NCBI RefSeq assembly: GCF_902459805.1
Contig: NZ_CABPST010000001.1
Span: 310,001 to 374,000, forward strand
Length of the DNA stretch: 64,000 nucleotides
Reading direction: 5' to 3'
Origin: Pandoraea bronchicola
GTDB taxonomy: Bacteria > Pseudomonadota > Gammaproteobacteria > Burkholderiales > Burkholderiaceae
The notes below the pieces were generated by a model that saw nothing but the letters and a program-made list of their open reading frames with translations, did no database searches and was not told the DNA's origin. Each line of letters begins with the position of its first letter. Within the stretch, counting starts at the first letter, position 1. This document shows positions 29,832 to 39,420 of the stretch, one piece after another. The position numbers and the translations under genes were made by a program.

Positions 29832-31271
29832 TTACTTGGCCTGCATGGCCCCGGCAGGCTTGCTGCCCTGCGCAGCAGCACCAGCGCTGGCCGCACCGAA
29901 GACGTTGCTCGGGCCGACAACGACCGTGACGAGCCGCTCGGGCTGAACGTGACGCACGAAGGCATCTCGCACCTGCGCCGCGGTAACGGCTTCCACCTTG
30001 CGGGTCCACGTGTCGAGGTAGTCCAGCGGCAGGTTGTAGAAGCCGATGGCCGCAACGTTCGCCAGCAGCTTGCGGTTGCTGTCGAGGCGCAGCGGGAAAC
30101 CATTGGTCAGGTTGTCCTTCGCGGCCTGAATCTCCGCATCGGTCGGCCCTTCCTGCACGAACTTCGCGAGCGTTTCCCGCACGACCTTGAGCGCTTCGGG
30201 CGCCTGCTCACGGCGCGTCTGCAAACCGATCTCGAACGGGCCTTCCTGCAACTGCGGCATGAAGCTGCTCGACACGCCGTACGTCAGACCGCGCTTCTCA
30301 CGCACTTCCGCCGTCAGGCGCGACACGAAACCGCCGCCGCCCAGCACGTAGTTCCCCACCAGCAATGGGAAGTAGTCGGGATCGCTACGGGCCACCGACG
30401 CCTGCCCCGTCACGATATGCGCCTGCTCGGCCGGATGCGGAAGATCGATCTGCACCGCGCTGCGCAGTGCCGCCACGGGAGGCATTGCGGGTGGCGTCAC
30501 GCCTGCGGGCATGGCATCGATCAGCGTGGCGACGAGCTTTTCTGCCTGCGGACGATCGATGTCGCCGACGATCGTGACGACCGCTCGCTTCGGGCTGTAC
30601 ATGTCACGGTAGAAGCGCACCAGATCGTCGCGCTTCACGGCCTTGACGCTGGCCACCGTCGGACTCACGCCATAAGGATGACTACCGTAGATGGCGCTGC
30701 GAAATGCCTTGTCGGCAATCGCTTCGGGCTTCGTATCGGCTTCGGCAATCGCCGACGCCAGACGCGCCGCCTCGCGCTTGAGCACCGCGTCGGGGAACGT
30801 CGGATGTTGCAGAAACTGCGCCATCGTACTCACCGCGGCGTCGCGTTCGGCCGGCGAGGACAGCGTGCGCATCGTGACGGTCGCCGCGTCGCGCCCGGCG
30901 CTCGTCGACGCCATCGCGCCCACATCGGCGAAGCGGTCCGCGATCTGCGCTTCGGTCAACGCCGGACGCCCACCCGCAGCTAACGCCCCGGAGTCAAGCA
31001 GACCCGCCGTGAACAACGCCAGTCCGGACTTGCCCGGCGGATCGTAACGGCTGCCCGCGTCGAAATCGATGTTCAGATCGATCATCGGAATCGAACGGCT
31101 CTCCACGAGCAGGACCTTGGCGCCTGAGGGCGAGACCCAGCTTTGAATCGGCAGCGCCGCCTGCGCGGTGAGGGGCATGACCGCCACCACGGCACCTGCA
31201 GCGACGCAAGCCAGAAGGCCCGTACGCGCAGGCACGAAGCACGCACGCAACAGTGCGGAAATATTCATCAT
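29832..31271 (-). CDS. M16-family peptidase-like protein (non-catalytic type)
   Basis: A 479-residue exported protein: a signal peptide ending ...LTAQA (~residue 38), then two M16 domains. The zinc-binding HxxEH motif is absent from the place where it should be (after IDLNIDFDAGSRYDPPGKSGLALF...), so this is the inactive partner of a heterodimer, like alpha-MPP or core proteins. It starts 13 nt after the catalytic subunit gene, which supports a pair working together in the periplasm. Confidence 0.88.
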   Translation of the reverse strand: MMNISALLRACFVPARTGLLACVAAGAVVAVMPLTAQAALPIQSWVSPSGAKVLLVESRSIPMIDLNIDFDAGSRYDPPGKSGLALFTAGLLDSGALAAGGRPALTEAQIADRFADVGAMASTSAGRDAATVTMRTLSSPAERDAAVSTMAQFLQHPTFPDAVLKREAARLASAIAEADTKPEAIADKAFRSAIYGSHPYGVSPTVASVKAVKRDDLVRFYRDMYSPKRAVVTIVGDIDRPQAEKLVATLIDAMPAGVTPPAMPPVAALRSAVQIDLPHPAEQAHIVTGQASVARSDPDYFPLLVGNYVLGGGGFVSRLTAEVREKRGLTYGVSSSFMPQLQEGPFEIGLQTRREQAPEALKVVRETLAKFVQEGPTDAEIQAAKDNLTNGFPLRLDSNRKLLANVAAIGFYNLPLDYLDTWTRKVEAVTAAQVRDAFVRHVQPERLVTVVVGPSNVFGAASAGAAAQGSKPAGAMQAK

Positions 31272-31284
31272 CTTGTGGCCTCTC

Positions 31285-32703
31285 TCAGCGCATGTTCTTC
31301 AGGTCTTGCGCCCCTTGGGCGCGGCGCTTGCGTGTCGCTTCGTCGATCGGCTGCGGCACCAGCGTCGCGACGCTCAAGGACTCGTCGCCGAAGTACTTGC
31401 CAGCCACCGCCTGCACCTGCGCCGGCGTCACCGCCTTCACCTTCTCGAGCATGCGGTCGATCTGCCGCCACGAAATTCCCGACATTTCGTTCAGACCGAT
31501 TTCCATCGCCTGACCGAACACGGAGTCACGCTTGTAGATCTGCGACGCGACCACCTGCGCCTTCACGCGGCCCAGCTCTGCCTGCGTCACACCATGCGCT
31601 GCGATGTCGGCCACCTGCGCGCGCAGCGCCTTTTCGATCTGCTCGGGTGTCTTGCCCTGTGCGGGCGTGCCATCCAGGATGAAGAACTGCGGACCGCGGC
31701 CCACACCGTCATAACCGGCGCCGACGTCGTTGGCGACGCGTTGCTCACGCACGAGACGGCTCGTCAGACGCGCGTTGCCATAGCCGTCGAGCACGGCGGC
31801 GAGCACTTGCAGCGCATAGACGTCGTCATCCTTCTCGACGTCGGTCAGACGCGGCGCACGCCACGCGAGCATCACATGCGGATTCTCGGCCGGGGCCTTC
31901 ACGAAAATCCGGCGCACGCCAAGTTGCGCGGGCTCGTCCTGCGGACGACGCTCCGGCAACGCGCGTTGCTTGATCGGACCGTAATACGTCTCGGCGAGTT
32001 GCTTGACCTGTGCCGGGTCCACATCGCCGCTCACGACCACCACGGCGTTGTTCGGTGCGTACCAACGCTCGTACCAGTCGCGCGTGTCCTGAACCGTCAT
32101 GTGCTGCAGGTCGTTCATCCAGCCGACGATCGGGCGGCGATAGGGATTGGCGATGAGCGCCGAGGCCATCAGTTGCTCATAGAGCAGTGCGCGTGGTTGA
32201 TCGTCCGTGCGAAGACGGCGCTCCTCCATGACCACCTGGATCTCTTTGGCGAACTCGTCGGCCGTGAGCGTGAGGTTGGCCATGCGATCGGCCTCGAGAC
32301 GCATCATCTCCGGCAGGCGCGACTTCTCGGTCTGCTCGAAGTAGCCCGTGTAGTCCTTGCTGGTGAATGCATTCTCGCGGCCGCCAAGCGCGGCAACCTG
32401 ACGCGAGAACTGGCCCGGCCCGACGGTCTTGGTGCCCTTGAACATCATGTGTTCCAGCGCATGGGCCACGCCCGTGGTGCCATTGAACTCGTCGAGCGAG
32501 CCGGCGCGGTACCAGACCACATGGGCGACCGTCGGCGCCCGATGGTCTTCGCGCACGATCAGCCGCAGGCCGTTCGATAACGTGAATTCCGAAGTGTTGT
32601 CCGTGGTTTTGCTGCCAGTCGTGTCGGCAGCATGGCTCAGGCTCATCACACCGGCCAAGGTCAGTCCGACCAAGGCACGTCGCCAGCGCATGGTTCCCGT
32701 CAT
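31285..32703 (-). CDS. M16-family zinc metallopeptidase (catalytic type)
   Basis: A 472-residue exported M16 peptidase. A signal peptide (MTGTMRWRR...MSLSHAA) is followed by VWYRAGSLDE and the zinc site HALEH with the downstream Glu (ENAFTSKDYTGYFEQ...). R and Y residues of the C-terminal domain are present. The start at ATG 32703 is supported by AAGGGGA; in-frame codons extend further upstream. It probably acts with the inactive M16 protein downstream. Confidence 0.9.
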   Translation of the reverse strand: MTGTMRWRRALVGLTLAGVMSLSHAADTTGSKTTDNTSEFTLSNGLRLIVREDHRAPTVAHVVWYRAGSLDEFNGTTGVAHALEHMMFKGTKTVGPGQFSRQVAALGGRENAFTSKDYTGYFEQTEKSRLPEMMRLEADRMANLTLTADEFAKEIQVVMEERRLRTDDQPRALLYEQLMASALIANPYRRPIVGWMNDLQHMTVQDTRDWYERWYAPNNAVVVVSGDVDPAQVKQLAETYYGPIKQRALPERRPQDEPAQLGVRRIFVKAPAENPHVMLAWRAPRLTDVEKDDDVYALQVLAAVLDGYGNARLTSRLVREQRVANDVGAGYDGVGRGPQFFILDGTPAQGKTPEQIEKALRAQVADIAAHGVTQAELGRVKAQVVASQIYKRDSVFGQAMEIGLNEMSGISWRQIDRMLEKVKAVTPAQVQAVAGKYFGDESLSVATLVPQPIDEATRKRRAQGAQDLKNMR

Positions 32704-32874
32704 GGATCCCCTTTCGCCCGTCATGGACGTCGATACGCGTCTGATAAAATACGTCGCATTTCCCGCGTCGGAAACAACGACTCGCCCATTGTAGGGCGTT
32801 TTGTGCGGCGCGAATGGCAAGACAAATCACAGACGCACGCCGACCGCGCGCGCCCACGTCGAGTTCTTCACCCC

Positions 32875-34320
<1,446 letters not shown>

Positions 34321-34338
34321 ACGCATCCGGCAGCGCAC

Positions 34339-34378
34339 GTCGCAATTTGTCGCAATTCGTCGCAATTCGTCGCAATTT
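34339..34378. repeat. 4 x 10-bp tandem repeat after ftsY
   Basis: Four consecutive copies of GTCGCAATTY begin 19 nt after the ftsY stop. This is the same 10-bp periodicity as the blocks at 4031-4060 and 4141-4190, but a different unit. Confidence 0.9.
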
Positions 34379-34411
34379 CTCGTAACGCGAAGCGCTGCTT
34401 GCCACAAACCC

Positions 34412-34446
34412 AACGGCCCGCTATTTCACCCGGCGGGCCGTTTGTC
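34412..34446. terminator. Terminator between ftsY and the ArgO-like gene
   Basis: AACGGCCCGC (34412-34421) pairs with 34433-34442; TTTGTCCTTT follows on the plus strand. It lies between two convergent genes. Confidence 0.75.
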
Positions 34447-34494
34447 CTTTGAACGACGCAAGACGGCCACGCAGCGCCGCCGTCGAACGATGCG

Positions 34495-35121
34495 TTACAA
34501 CTGCTGCGCGACGAGTCCTGCGCAGAGCCCCCACATCATCATGCCGACCACGCCATCGAGGATCTGCCATGCTCGAGCGCGAGAGAACAGCGGCGCGAGC
34601 AACCGCGCGCCATAGCCGAGGGTGGTGAACCACAGCACCGAAGCGGTCATCGCCCCTGCGGCGAACCAGGCATTGCCGGGCGACACCTCACGCGCACCGA
34701 TGCCACCGAGCAGAATCACGGTGTCGAGATAGACGTGAGGATTGAGCAGCGAGAGCATCAGGACGAGCACGAATGCGCGCTGCCACGTCATGTCCTGCGT
34801 GGCCGCGCGGCTGCCGTCGGCCCGCAAGGCACCCGCTCCGCGAAATGCGGCGCGCCACGCGCGCAGACCGTACCAGAACAGGAATGCCGCACCGCCCCAC
34901 GTGACGGCCGTGAGAAAGCGCGGATACGCGGCGATGAGGCCGCCCATGCCGGCCACCCCTGCCGCGATCAGCACCATGTCGCAGATCGCGCACACCGCCA
35001 CGACCGCGCCCACGTGACGCTTCAGAATGCCCTGCCGAAGCACAAACGCGTTCTGCGCGCCGATCGCCATGATGAGGCTGGCGCCAAGCGCCATGCCCCG
35101 CCAAAAAGCCGGATCGACCAT
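34495..35121 (-). CDS. LysE/ArgO-type amino-acid exporter
   Basis: A 208-residue LysE-family exporter with about six membrane helices. GASLIMAIGAQNAFVLRQGILKRHV is the ArgO/LysE N-terminal signature (G-QN-FVLRQG), and LNPHVYLDTVILLGGIG is the second conserved motif. Basic amino acids (Arg or Lys) are the likely cargo by family. It lies 8 nt after maiA on the same strand. Confidence 0.9.
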   Translation of the reverse strand: MVDPAFWRGMALGASLIMAIGAQNAFVLRQGILKRHVGAVVAVCAICDMVLIAAGVAGMGGLIAAYPRFLTAVTWGGAAFLFWYGLRAWRAAFRGAGALRADGSRAATQDMTWQRAFVLVLMLSLLNPHVYLDTVILLGGIGAREVSPGNAWFAAGAMTASVLWFTTLGYGARLLAPLFSRARAWQILDGVVGMMMWGLCAGLVAQQL

Positions 35122-35129
35122 GACGGAAC

Positions 35130-35777
35130 TTACTCGGCGTCGGGTTGCGCTTCCGGCGCCGCGCGACGGAAGGCATCGAGCGTCAGGCAGTGGGCGTTGA
35201 TGGCGGCGATGCGCGGGAATGGTGTCATGTCCACCTTGAAGCGGTTCGCGTTGTAGACCTGTGGCACGAGGCAGCAGTCCGCCAGCGTCGGGGTGTCGCC
35301 GAAGACGAACTTGCCGTGCGGAGATTGTGCTGCGAGGCGGGCTTCCAGCGCCTTGAAGCCCTCCACGATCCAGTGAACGTACCAGGCGTTTTTCTGTTCT
35401 TCGCTCACGCCCAGGTCGTGTTTGAGGTAACGCAACACGCGCAGGTTGTTGATCGGGTGAACATCGGCGGCAATGTCCAGCGCCAGTGCCCGCACCTGAG
35501 CGCGTGCTACCGGCTCCGACGGCAGGAGCGCAGGCGTGGGATGCACGTCTTCCAGATACTCGATGATGGCGAGCGACTGGTGAATGTTCACGTCGCCGTC
35601 GATGAACGTCGGCACCAATCCGTTGACGTTGAGCGCGCGATAAGCCGGTTTGAGCTGTTCGCCGCCGTCACGCACCAGATGCACGGGCACGGTGTCGTAA
35701 TCGAGCCCCTTCAGATTCAGGGCGATCCGCACACGATACGCGGCGGAACTGCGGAAATAGCTGTACAGCGTGGACAT
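35130..35777 (-). CDS. maiA: Maleylacetoacetate isomerase / zeta-class glutathione transferase
   Basis: Tyrosine/homogentisate catabolism enzyme. The N-terminal thioredoxin-like GST domain starts MSTLYSYFRSSAAYRVRIALNLKGL; the glutathione-contacting DGDVNIHQSLAIIEYLED (S in QS-AI) and the zeta C-terminal NLRVLRYLKHDLG...PTLADCCLVPQVYNANRF follow. It has 215 residues from ATG 35777. The family motif SSCS is SSAA here. Confidence 0.9.
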   Translation of the reverse strand: MSTLYSYFRSSAAYRVRIALNLKGLDYDTVPVHLVRDGGEQLKPAYRALNVNGLVPTFIDGDVNIHQSLAIIEYLEDVHPTPALLPSEPVARAQVRALALDIAADVHPINNLRVLRYLKHDLGVSEEQKNAWYVHWIVEGFKALEARLAAQSPHGKFVFGDTPTLADCCLVPQVYNANRFKVDMTPFPRIAAINAHCLTLDAFRRAAPEAQPDAE

Positions 35778-35930
35778 GGCAGACCTCGAAAGCGGGATGT
35801 GGGAAGACGCGGAAGGTGTCAGAAGTCTCGAGCCACCCGCGTCTGAACACGAGATGGTACTGCATGCACTGGCCCCGAGGACACTCGATTGCGTATCATG
35901 GACGAATACGAATATCGATTCCAACGTGCC

Positions 35931-36893
35931 ATGACCTCTGCCGCTCCGTTCGCCTGTGCGCCGCTGCTCAAAACCATCGCCCGCGGTGCGAAAGGTGCGC
36001 GCCCACTCAGCGCCGACGAGACGCGTACCCTGTTCGACGCCATCTTCGCCGAGCGCGTGGCGCCCGCAGAACTGGGCGGGGTTCTGATCGCCTATCGCAT
36101 CAAGGGTGAAACGCCCGTCGAACTGCGCGCCATGCTCGACGCCGCGCACGCGACGTTCACGCCGCTCGCCGCACCGACCGATGCGCCACCGCCCGTCCTG
36201 CTGCCCAGCTACAACGGCGCACGCAAACAGCCGAATCTCACCCCGCTGCTCGCCTTGCTGCTCGCCCGCGAGGGCATTCCGGTGCTCGTGCACGGTCAGC
36301 ATCACAGCGGCGCGAATCGCGTCGGCACGCAGGCGATCTTCGCGGAACTGGGCCACACCGCCTGTCAGTCGGCCGCCGAGACTGAGGCCGCGCTGCGGAC
36401 ACGCCGTGTCGCCTATCTGCCGATTGCCGCGCTTTCGCCTGCACTGGAACGGCTGCTGGAGATGCGCGCCGCGTTGGGGGTGCGCAATTCCGGTCATACG
36501 GTGGTGAAGCTGTTGCAGCCGTTTGCCGGTCCGGCACTGCGGCTTGTGAACTACACGCACCCCGAATATCGGGAAACGCTCGGCGAGATGTTCGCCGATG
36601 CCGCCAACAGCCCGGCACCGGGTGTGCTGCTGGCGCGCGGCACAGAAGGCGAACCGGTCGCGGATGCCCGCCGTCAGACGGCAATCGAGGGCTTTTCGGA
36701 CGGAATGTACCGGTTGTGGCAAGCGGCGGAAGAAGGTGCCACGGGCGTGCCGCCGGCGCTACCCGCTGCCGACGCCCCGGCCACTGCTCGATGGATTGAA
36801 GCCGTGCTGGCCGGTGAGATCGCCGTGCCGGCCCCCATCGCTCGGCAGGTCGAGGTGATTCGCCAGGCACTAGGAATCGTCAGCGGAGCATGA
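35931..36893 (+). CDS. ybiB: YbiB-type protein (TrpD-like, nucleic-acid binding)
   Basis: A 320-residue homologue of E. coli YbiB/TrpD2, structurally related to anthranilate phosphoribosyltransferase but a DNA/RNA-binding protein without TrpD activity. IARGAKGARPLS...GGVLIAYRIKGET, LLPSYNGARKQPNLTPLLALLLAREGIPVLVHG and LGVRNSGHTVVKLLQPF match the family. I chose ATG 35931 because it gives the E. coli length; an ATG at 35898 and a TTG at 35889 are in frame upstream, but a -10-like TATCAT overlaps them. Confidence 0.85.
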   Translation: MTSAAPFACAPLLKTIARGAKGARPLSADETRTLFDAIFAERVAPAELGGVLIAYRIKGETPVELRAMLDAAHATFTPLAAPTDAPPPVLLPSYNGARKQPNLTPLLALLLAREGIPVLVHGQHHSGANRVGTQAIFAELGHTACQSAAETEAALRTRRVAYLPIAALSPALERLLEMRAALGVRNSGHTVVKLLQPFAGPALRLVNYTHPEYRETLGEMFADAANSPAPGVLLARGTEGEPVADARRQTAIEGFSDGMYRLWQAAEEGATGVPPALPAADAPATARWIEAVLAGEIAVPAPIARQVEVIRQALGIVSGA

Positions 36894-37062
36894 CAGGAGT
36901 GGCAGGCGTGACGGGCGTGAAGATCACCCGCTTGATCGCCATACGAGCATATCGTCGGCCAATATGCCCGTAACGCGGAACAAAACCTCGGAAATCAAGA
37001 AATAAAGTAATTTCCGGAACAATTCATACCAAAAACAATCGAATGTTGTATTCGGAGAGGAC

Positions 37063-37080
37063 GTCCGGCGAGTGCCGGAC
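37063..37080. repeat. Short perfect hairpin after the NTF2-like gene
   Basis: GTCCGGC-GAGT-GCCGGAC lies 38 nt past the NTF2-like stop. It may end that transcript, but there is no T-run. Confidence 0.5.
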
Positions 37081-37118
37081 GAGGCAGCCGCCGGATCCGC
37101 TGGCAGACGACCGGCGCT

Positions 37119-37502
37119 TCATTCGGCCGACGCCATGCGGGTCGCTTGCCAAGAGATGAGGTGCCATTCGTCGGCCTCGAGCACATGGACTGCCGTATAG
37201 GCCATTTGCGACTCGAGCGAGCCGGTCGCGGTTTCCAGTTCGACCTTGAGCTTGCCGGTGACGACCACGGTGTCGCCAAACTGGCGCAGCTCCTGTGCCC
37301 GGATATCGATGTCCAGATATCGACGGCGGCCCGAGGTCAGGGCGTCGAGAAATTCGCGCTTGGTTTCGCGTTTGCCGTTCGAATGAACGTAGTGAAGGCC
37401 GTCGGCCAAGAGGGCGTCGAGTTGTTCGACGTCACCCTCGACCATCGCGTCGAAGCGCGCTGACTCGCGTTCACGCACCACGTCGATTTGCTTTCCCGCC
37501 AT
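37119..37502 (-). CDS. NTF2-like (SnoaL/DUF4440) protein
   Basis: A 127-residue cone-fold protein of the NTF2-like superfamily: RESARFDAMVEGDVEQLDALLADGLHYVHSNGKRETKREFLDAL...; FGDTVVVTGKLKVE; EWHLISWQATR. Members are isomerases, dehydratases or have unknown roles; no catalytic assignment can be made. GGGAGGT upstream of ATG 37502 fixes the start. Confidence 0.82.
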   Translation of the reverse strand: MAGKQIDVVRERESARFDAMVEGDVEQLDALLADGLHYVHSNGKRETKREFLDALTSGRRRYLDIDIRAQELRQFGDTVVVTGKLKVELETATGSLESQMAYTAVHVLEADEWHLISWQATRMASAE

Positions 37503-37661
37503 GTTGACCTCCCGTCTTCGCCGACCCAAACGCTCGCGACTTGGGTTGCAATTTACACCATCCGCGTCACGTTTGCGCCAGTGACTTCTCCGGTTTTACG
37601 GGGGGTGCTGGAAAACCCCGAGATGCCGGAAACTTCCCGCCCGGTAAGGGTTCTAACGTGT

Positions 37662-37691
37662 TTAGCACTCATCGAAAGAGAGTGCTAAAAT
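37662..37691 (+). promoter_or_regulatory. CIRCE element overlapping an extended -10 promoter of rpoH
   Basis: TTAGCACTC (37662-37670), 9 nt, GAGTGCTAA (37680-37688): a perfect match to the HrcA operator CIRCE. Its right arm overlaps TG-C-TAAAAT (37683-37691), an extended -10. The rpoH TTG start is 33 nt after the -10. HrcA bound here would block the promoter directly. Confidence 0.95.
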
Positions 37692-37723
37692 GTTTTCCCA
37701 GAGGCTAACCAGGAGTCCACCAC

Positions 37724-38662
37724 TTGAGTACTGCCGCCACTTTGCATCCGACGACGCCGGCCACCGGCACGGCGCCGAATTCTCGTGCCCTTGCTATTGC
37801 CCCGTCGGCATTGATGCTGCCGGGCAGTCTGGGCAATATCGACAGCTATATTCAGGCTGTTCACCGCATTCCTTTGCTGACGGCCGAGGAGGAGCAGTCG
37901 CTCGCCAAGCGCCTGCGTGAGAGCGACGACCTCGAAGCCGCCCGCCAGCTCGTGCTGTCGCACCTGCGTCTGGTGGTGTCGATCGCGCGCAATTACCTCG
38001 GCTACGGCCTGCCGCATGCCGACCTGATTCAGGAAGGCAACATCGGCCTGATGAAGGCCGTGAAGCGCTTCGATCCGACCCAGGGGGTACGACTCGTGTC
38101 GTACGCCATGCATTGGATCAAGGCCGAGATTCATGAGTACGTTCTGCGCAACTGGCGCACGGTCAAGGTCGCCACGACCAAGGCCCAACGCAAGCTGTTC
38201 TTCAATCTGCGCAGCCAGAAGCAGGGCCTGCAAGCGTTCACGCCGGAAGAGATCGATCAGGTCGCTCGCGATCTGAACGTGAAGCGCGAAGACGTCGTGG
38301 AAATGGAAACGCGCATGTCGGGCGGCGATATTGCCCTCGAGGGTCATAGCGACGATAGCGACAACGCGAGCTTCGCCCCTATTGCGTACCTCGCCGACTC
38401 GCATCAGGAGCCGACCGCCGTGATCGCCGCGCGCGAGCGCGACCATCTCCAAAGCGACGGTCTGCAAACGGCGCTCGGCCGTCTCGACCCGCGCAGCCGG
38501 CGCATCATCGAAGCGCGCTGGCTGTCGGTCGCCGACGACGGCAGCGGCGGCGCCACGCTGCACGAACTGGCGGAAGAATTCGGCGTGTCGGCCGAGCGCA
38601 TCCGTCAGATCGAAGTCGCCGCCATGAAGAAGATGAAAGGCGCACTGCAAGCCTTTGCGTAA
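37724..38662 (+). CDS. rpoH: RNA polymerase sigma-32 factor RpoH
   Basis: Heat-shock sigma factor. It shows SYIQAVHRIPLLTAEEEQSLA (region 1.2), DLIQEGNIGLMKAVKRFDP...VRLVSYAMHWIKAEIHEYV (region 2), the RpoH box QRKLFFNLR (region 2.4/3) and region 4 with TLHELAEEFGVSAERIRQIE. It has 312 residues. The start is a TTG at 37724 with AGGAG 8 nt upstream; no in-frame ATG occurs before the conserved core that would fit. The rare start codon and the CIRCE element suggest low basal expression with HrcA repression. Confidence 0.95.
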   Translation: MSTAATLHPTTPATGTAPNSRALAIAPSALMLPGSLGNIDSYIQAVHRIPLLTAEEEQSLAKRLRESDDLEAARQLVLSHLRLVVSIARNYLGYGLPHADLIQEGNIGLMKAVKRFDPTQGVRLVSYAMHWIKAEIHEYVLRNWRTVKVATTKAQRKLFFNLRSQKQGLQAFTPEEIDQVARDLNVKREDVVEMETRMSGGDIALEGHSDDSDNASFAPIAYLADSHQEPTAVIAARERDHLQSDGLQTALGRLDPRSRRIIEARWLSVADDGSGGATLHELAEEFGVSAERIRQIEVAAMKKMKGALQAFA

Positions 38663-38744
38663 TGCATGGATCGGAGTGGCGGTGGCAACGCGACAAATTG
38701 CCACACGACATGCCGCATCACCGTCTGCCGTGAATGGCCGGCGC

Positions 38745-38775
38745 AAAAGCCCCGTGAAGCTCACGGGGCTTTTTT
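38745..38775 (+). terminator. Intrinsic terminator after rpoH
   Basis: AAAAGCCCCGTGA-AGC-TCACGGGGCTTTT plus further T residues: a 13-bp stem, ~80 nt past the rpoH stop. Confidence 0.93.
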
Positions 38776-39105
38776 ATTGGACTTCGAAAGTTCACGGGTC
38801 ATTTGCGTAGGACTTGATGCATCGCAAGGTCCCCCGGACGACCGGTCGATAGAATCGAATCGTACGTGGCCATGCTGCGTGCGAAGGACGGCCGGGGGGC
38901 CGTTCGCCGCGCCGGACCCTTGTCTCGACCTCGCTTCTCATCTGCCATCACCCGCGTTGGCAGATCCGCATCGAACCAGCGTCATCTGCGTGTCATCCGG
39001 CCCCCCGCGCCCCGCGGTTTGACATTTTCGAGCGATAAGGCAAAATGCGCCGAAAGTCGACGCTGTTCCCAACACAACGACTTTCGACGCCAGGAGCCGT
39101 CACGG
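38776..39105. other. Intergenic region before the cydPABX operon
   Basis: About 330 bp with no gene that I can support. It contains the predicted promoter at 39019-39046 near its end; I see nothing else recognisable. Confidence 0.6.
39019..39046 (+). promoter_or_regulatory. Predicted promoter of cydPABX
   Basis: Consensus -35 TTGACA (39019-39024), a 16-bp spacer and CAAAAT (39041-39046) as -10, 60 nt before the cydP start. Confidence 0.55.
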
Positions 39106-39420
39106 ATGGACACCCACTCTCCTAGCAGTCTGAAGCCTCCCGCCCCGGCCGCGCCCGTCGCGGCGTCGCGCTCCGCCGCCATCGTCGACTGGCTGATCAG
39201 GCGCTGGCGCACCCGCCCTTCCCGTTTCATGGTCGAAATCCTGATCGTCCTCGCGATCAAGGTAGTACTCCTGTTTATTCTGAAACACGCGTTCTTCGAC
39301 GCTCCGATGGCCAAGCACATGCAATTGCCGCCGGACGTCGTGGCTCGTGCCCTGATTGGGCCGCAAGCCGTCGAAGCGCAGTCCACCACCCCAAGTCAAG
39401 GTGTCCGCCATGATCAGTAG
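39106..39420 (+). CDS. cydP: Cytochrome oxidase putative small subunit CydP
   Basis: A 104-residue single-span membrane protein (hydrophobic ~43-65, FMVEILIVLAIKVVLLFILKH) found immediately before cydA in many Burkholderiales and named CydP. Its role in cytochrome bd assembly or function is inferred from context. CAGGAG precedes ATG 39106; the 3' end overlaps cydA by 11 nt. Confidence 0.8.
   Translation: MDTHSPSSLKPPAPAAPVAASRSAAIVDWLIRRWRTRPSRFMVEILIVLAIKVVLLFILKHAFFDAPMAKHMQLPPDVVARALIGPQAVEAQSTTPSQGVRHDQ

Noticed and set aside
35130-36722. 530-codon frame joining maiA with sequence antisense to ybiB
   Set aside because: Zeta-GST homology starts at ATG 35777; upstream codons are antisense to ybiB.
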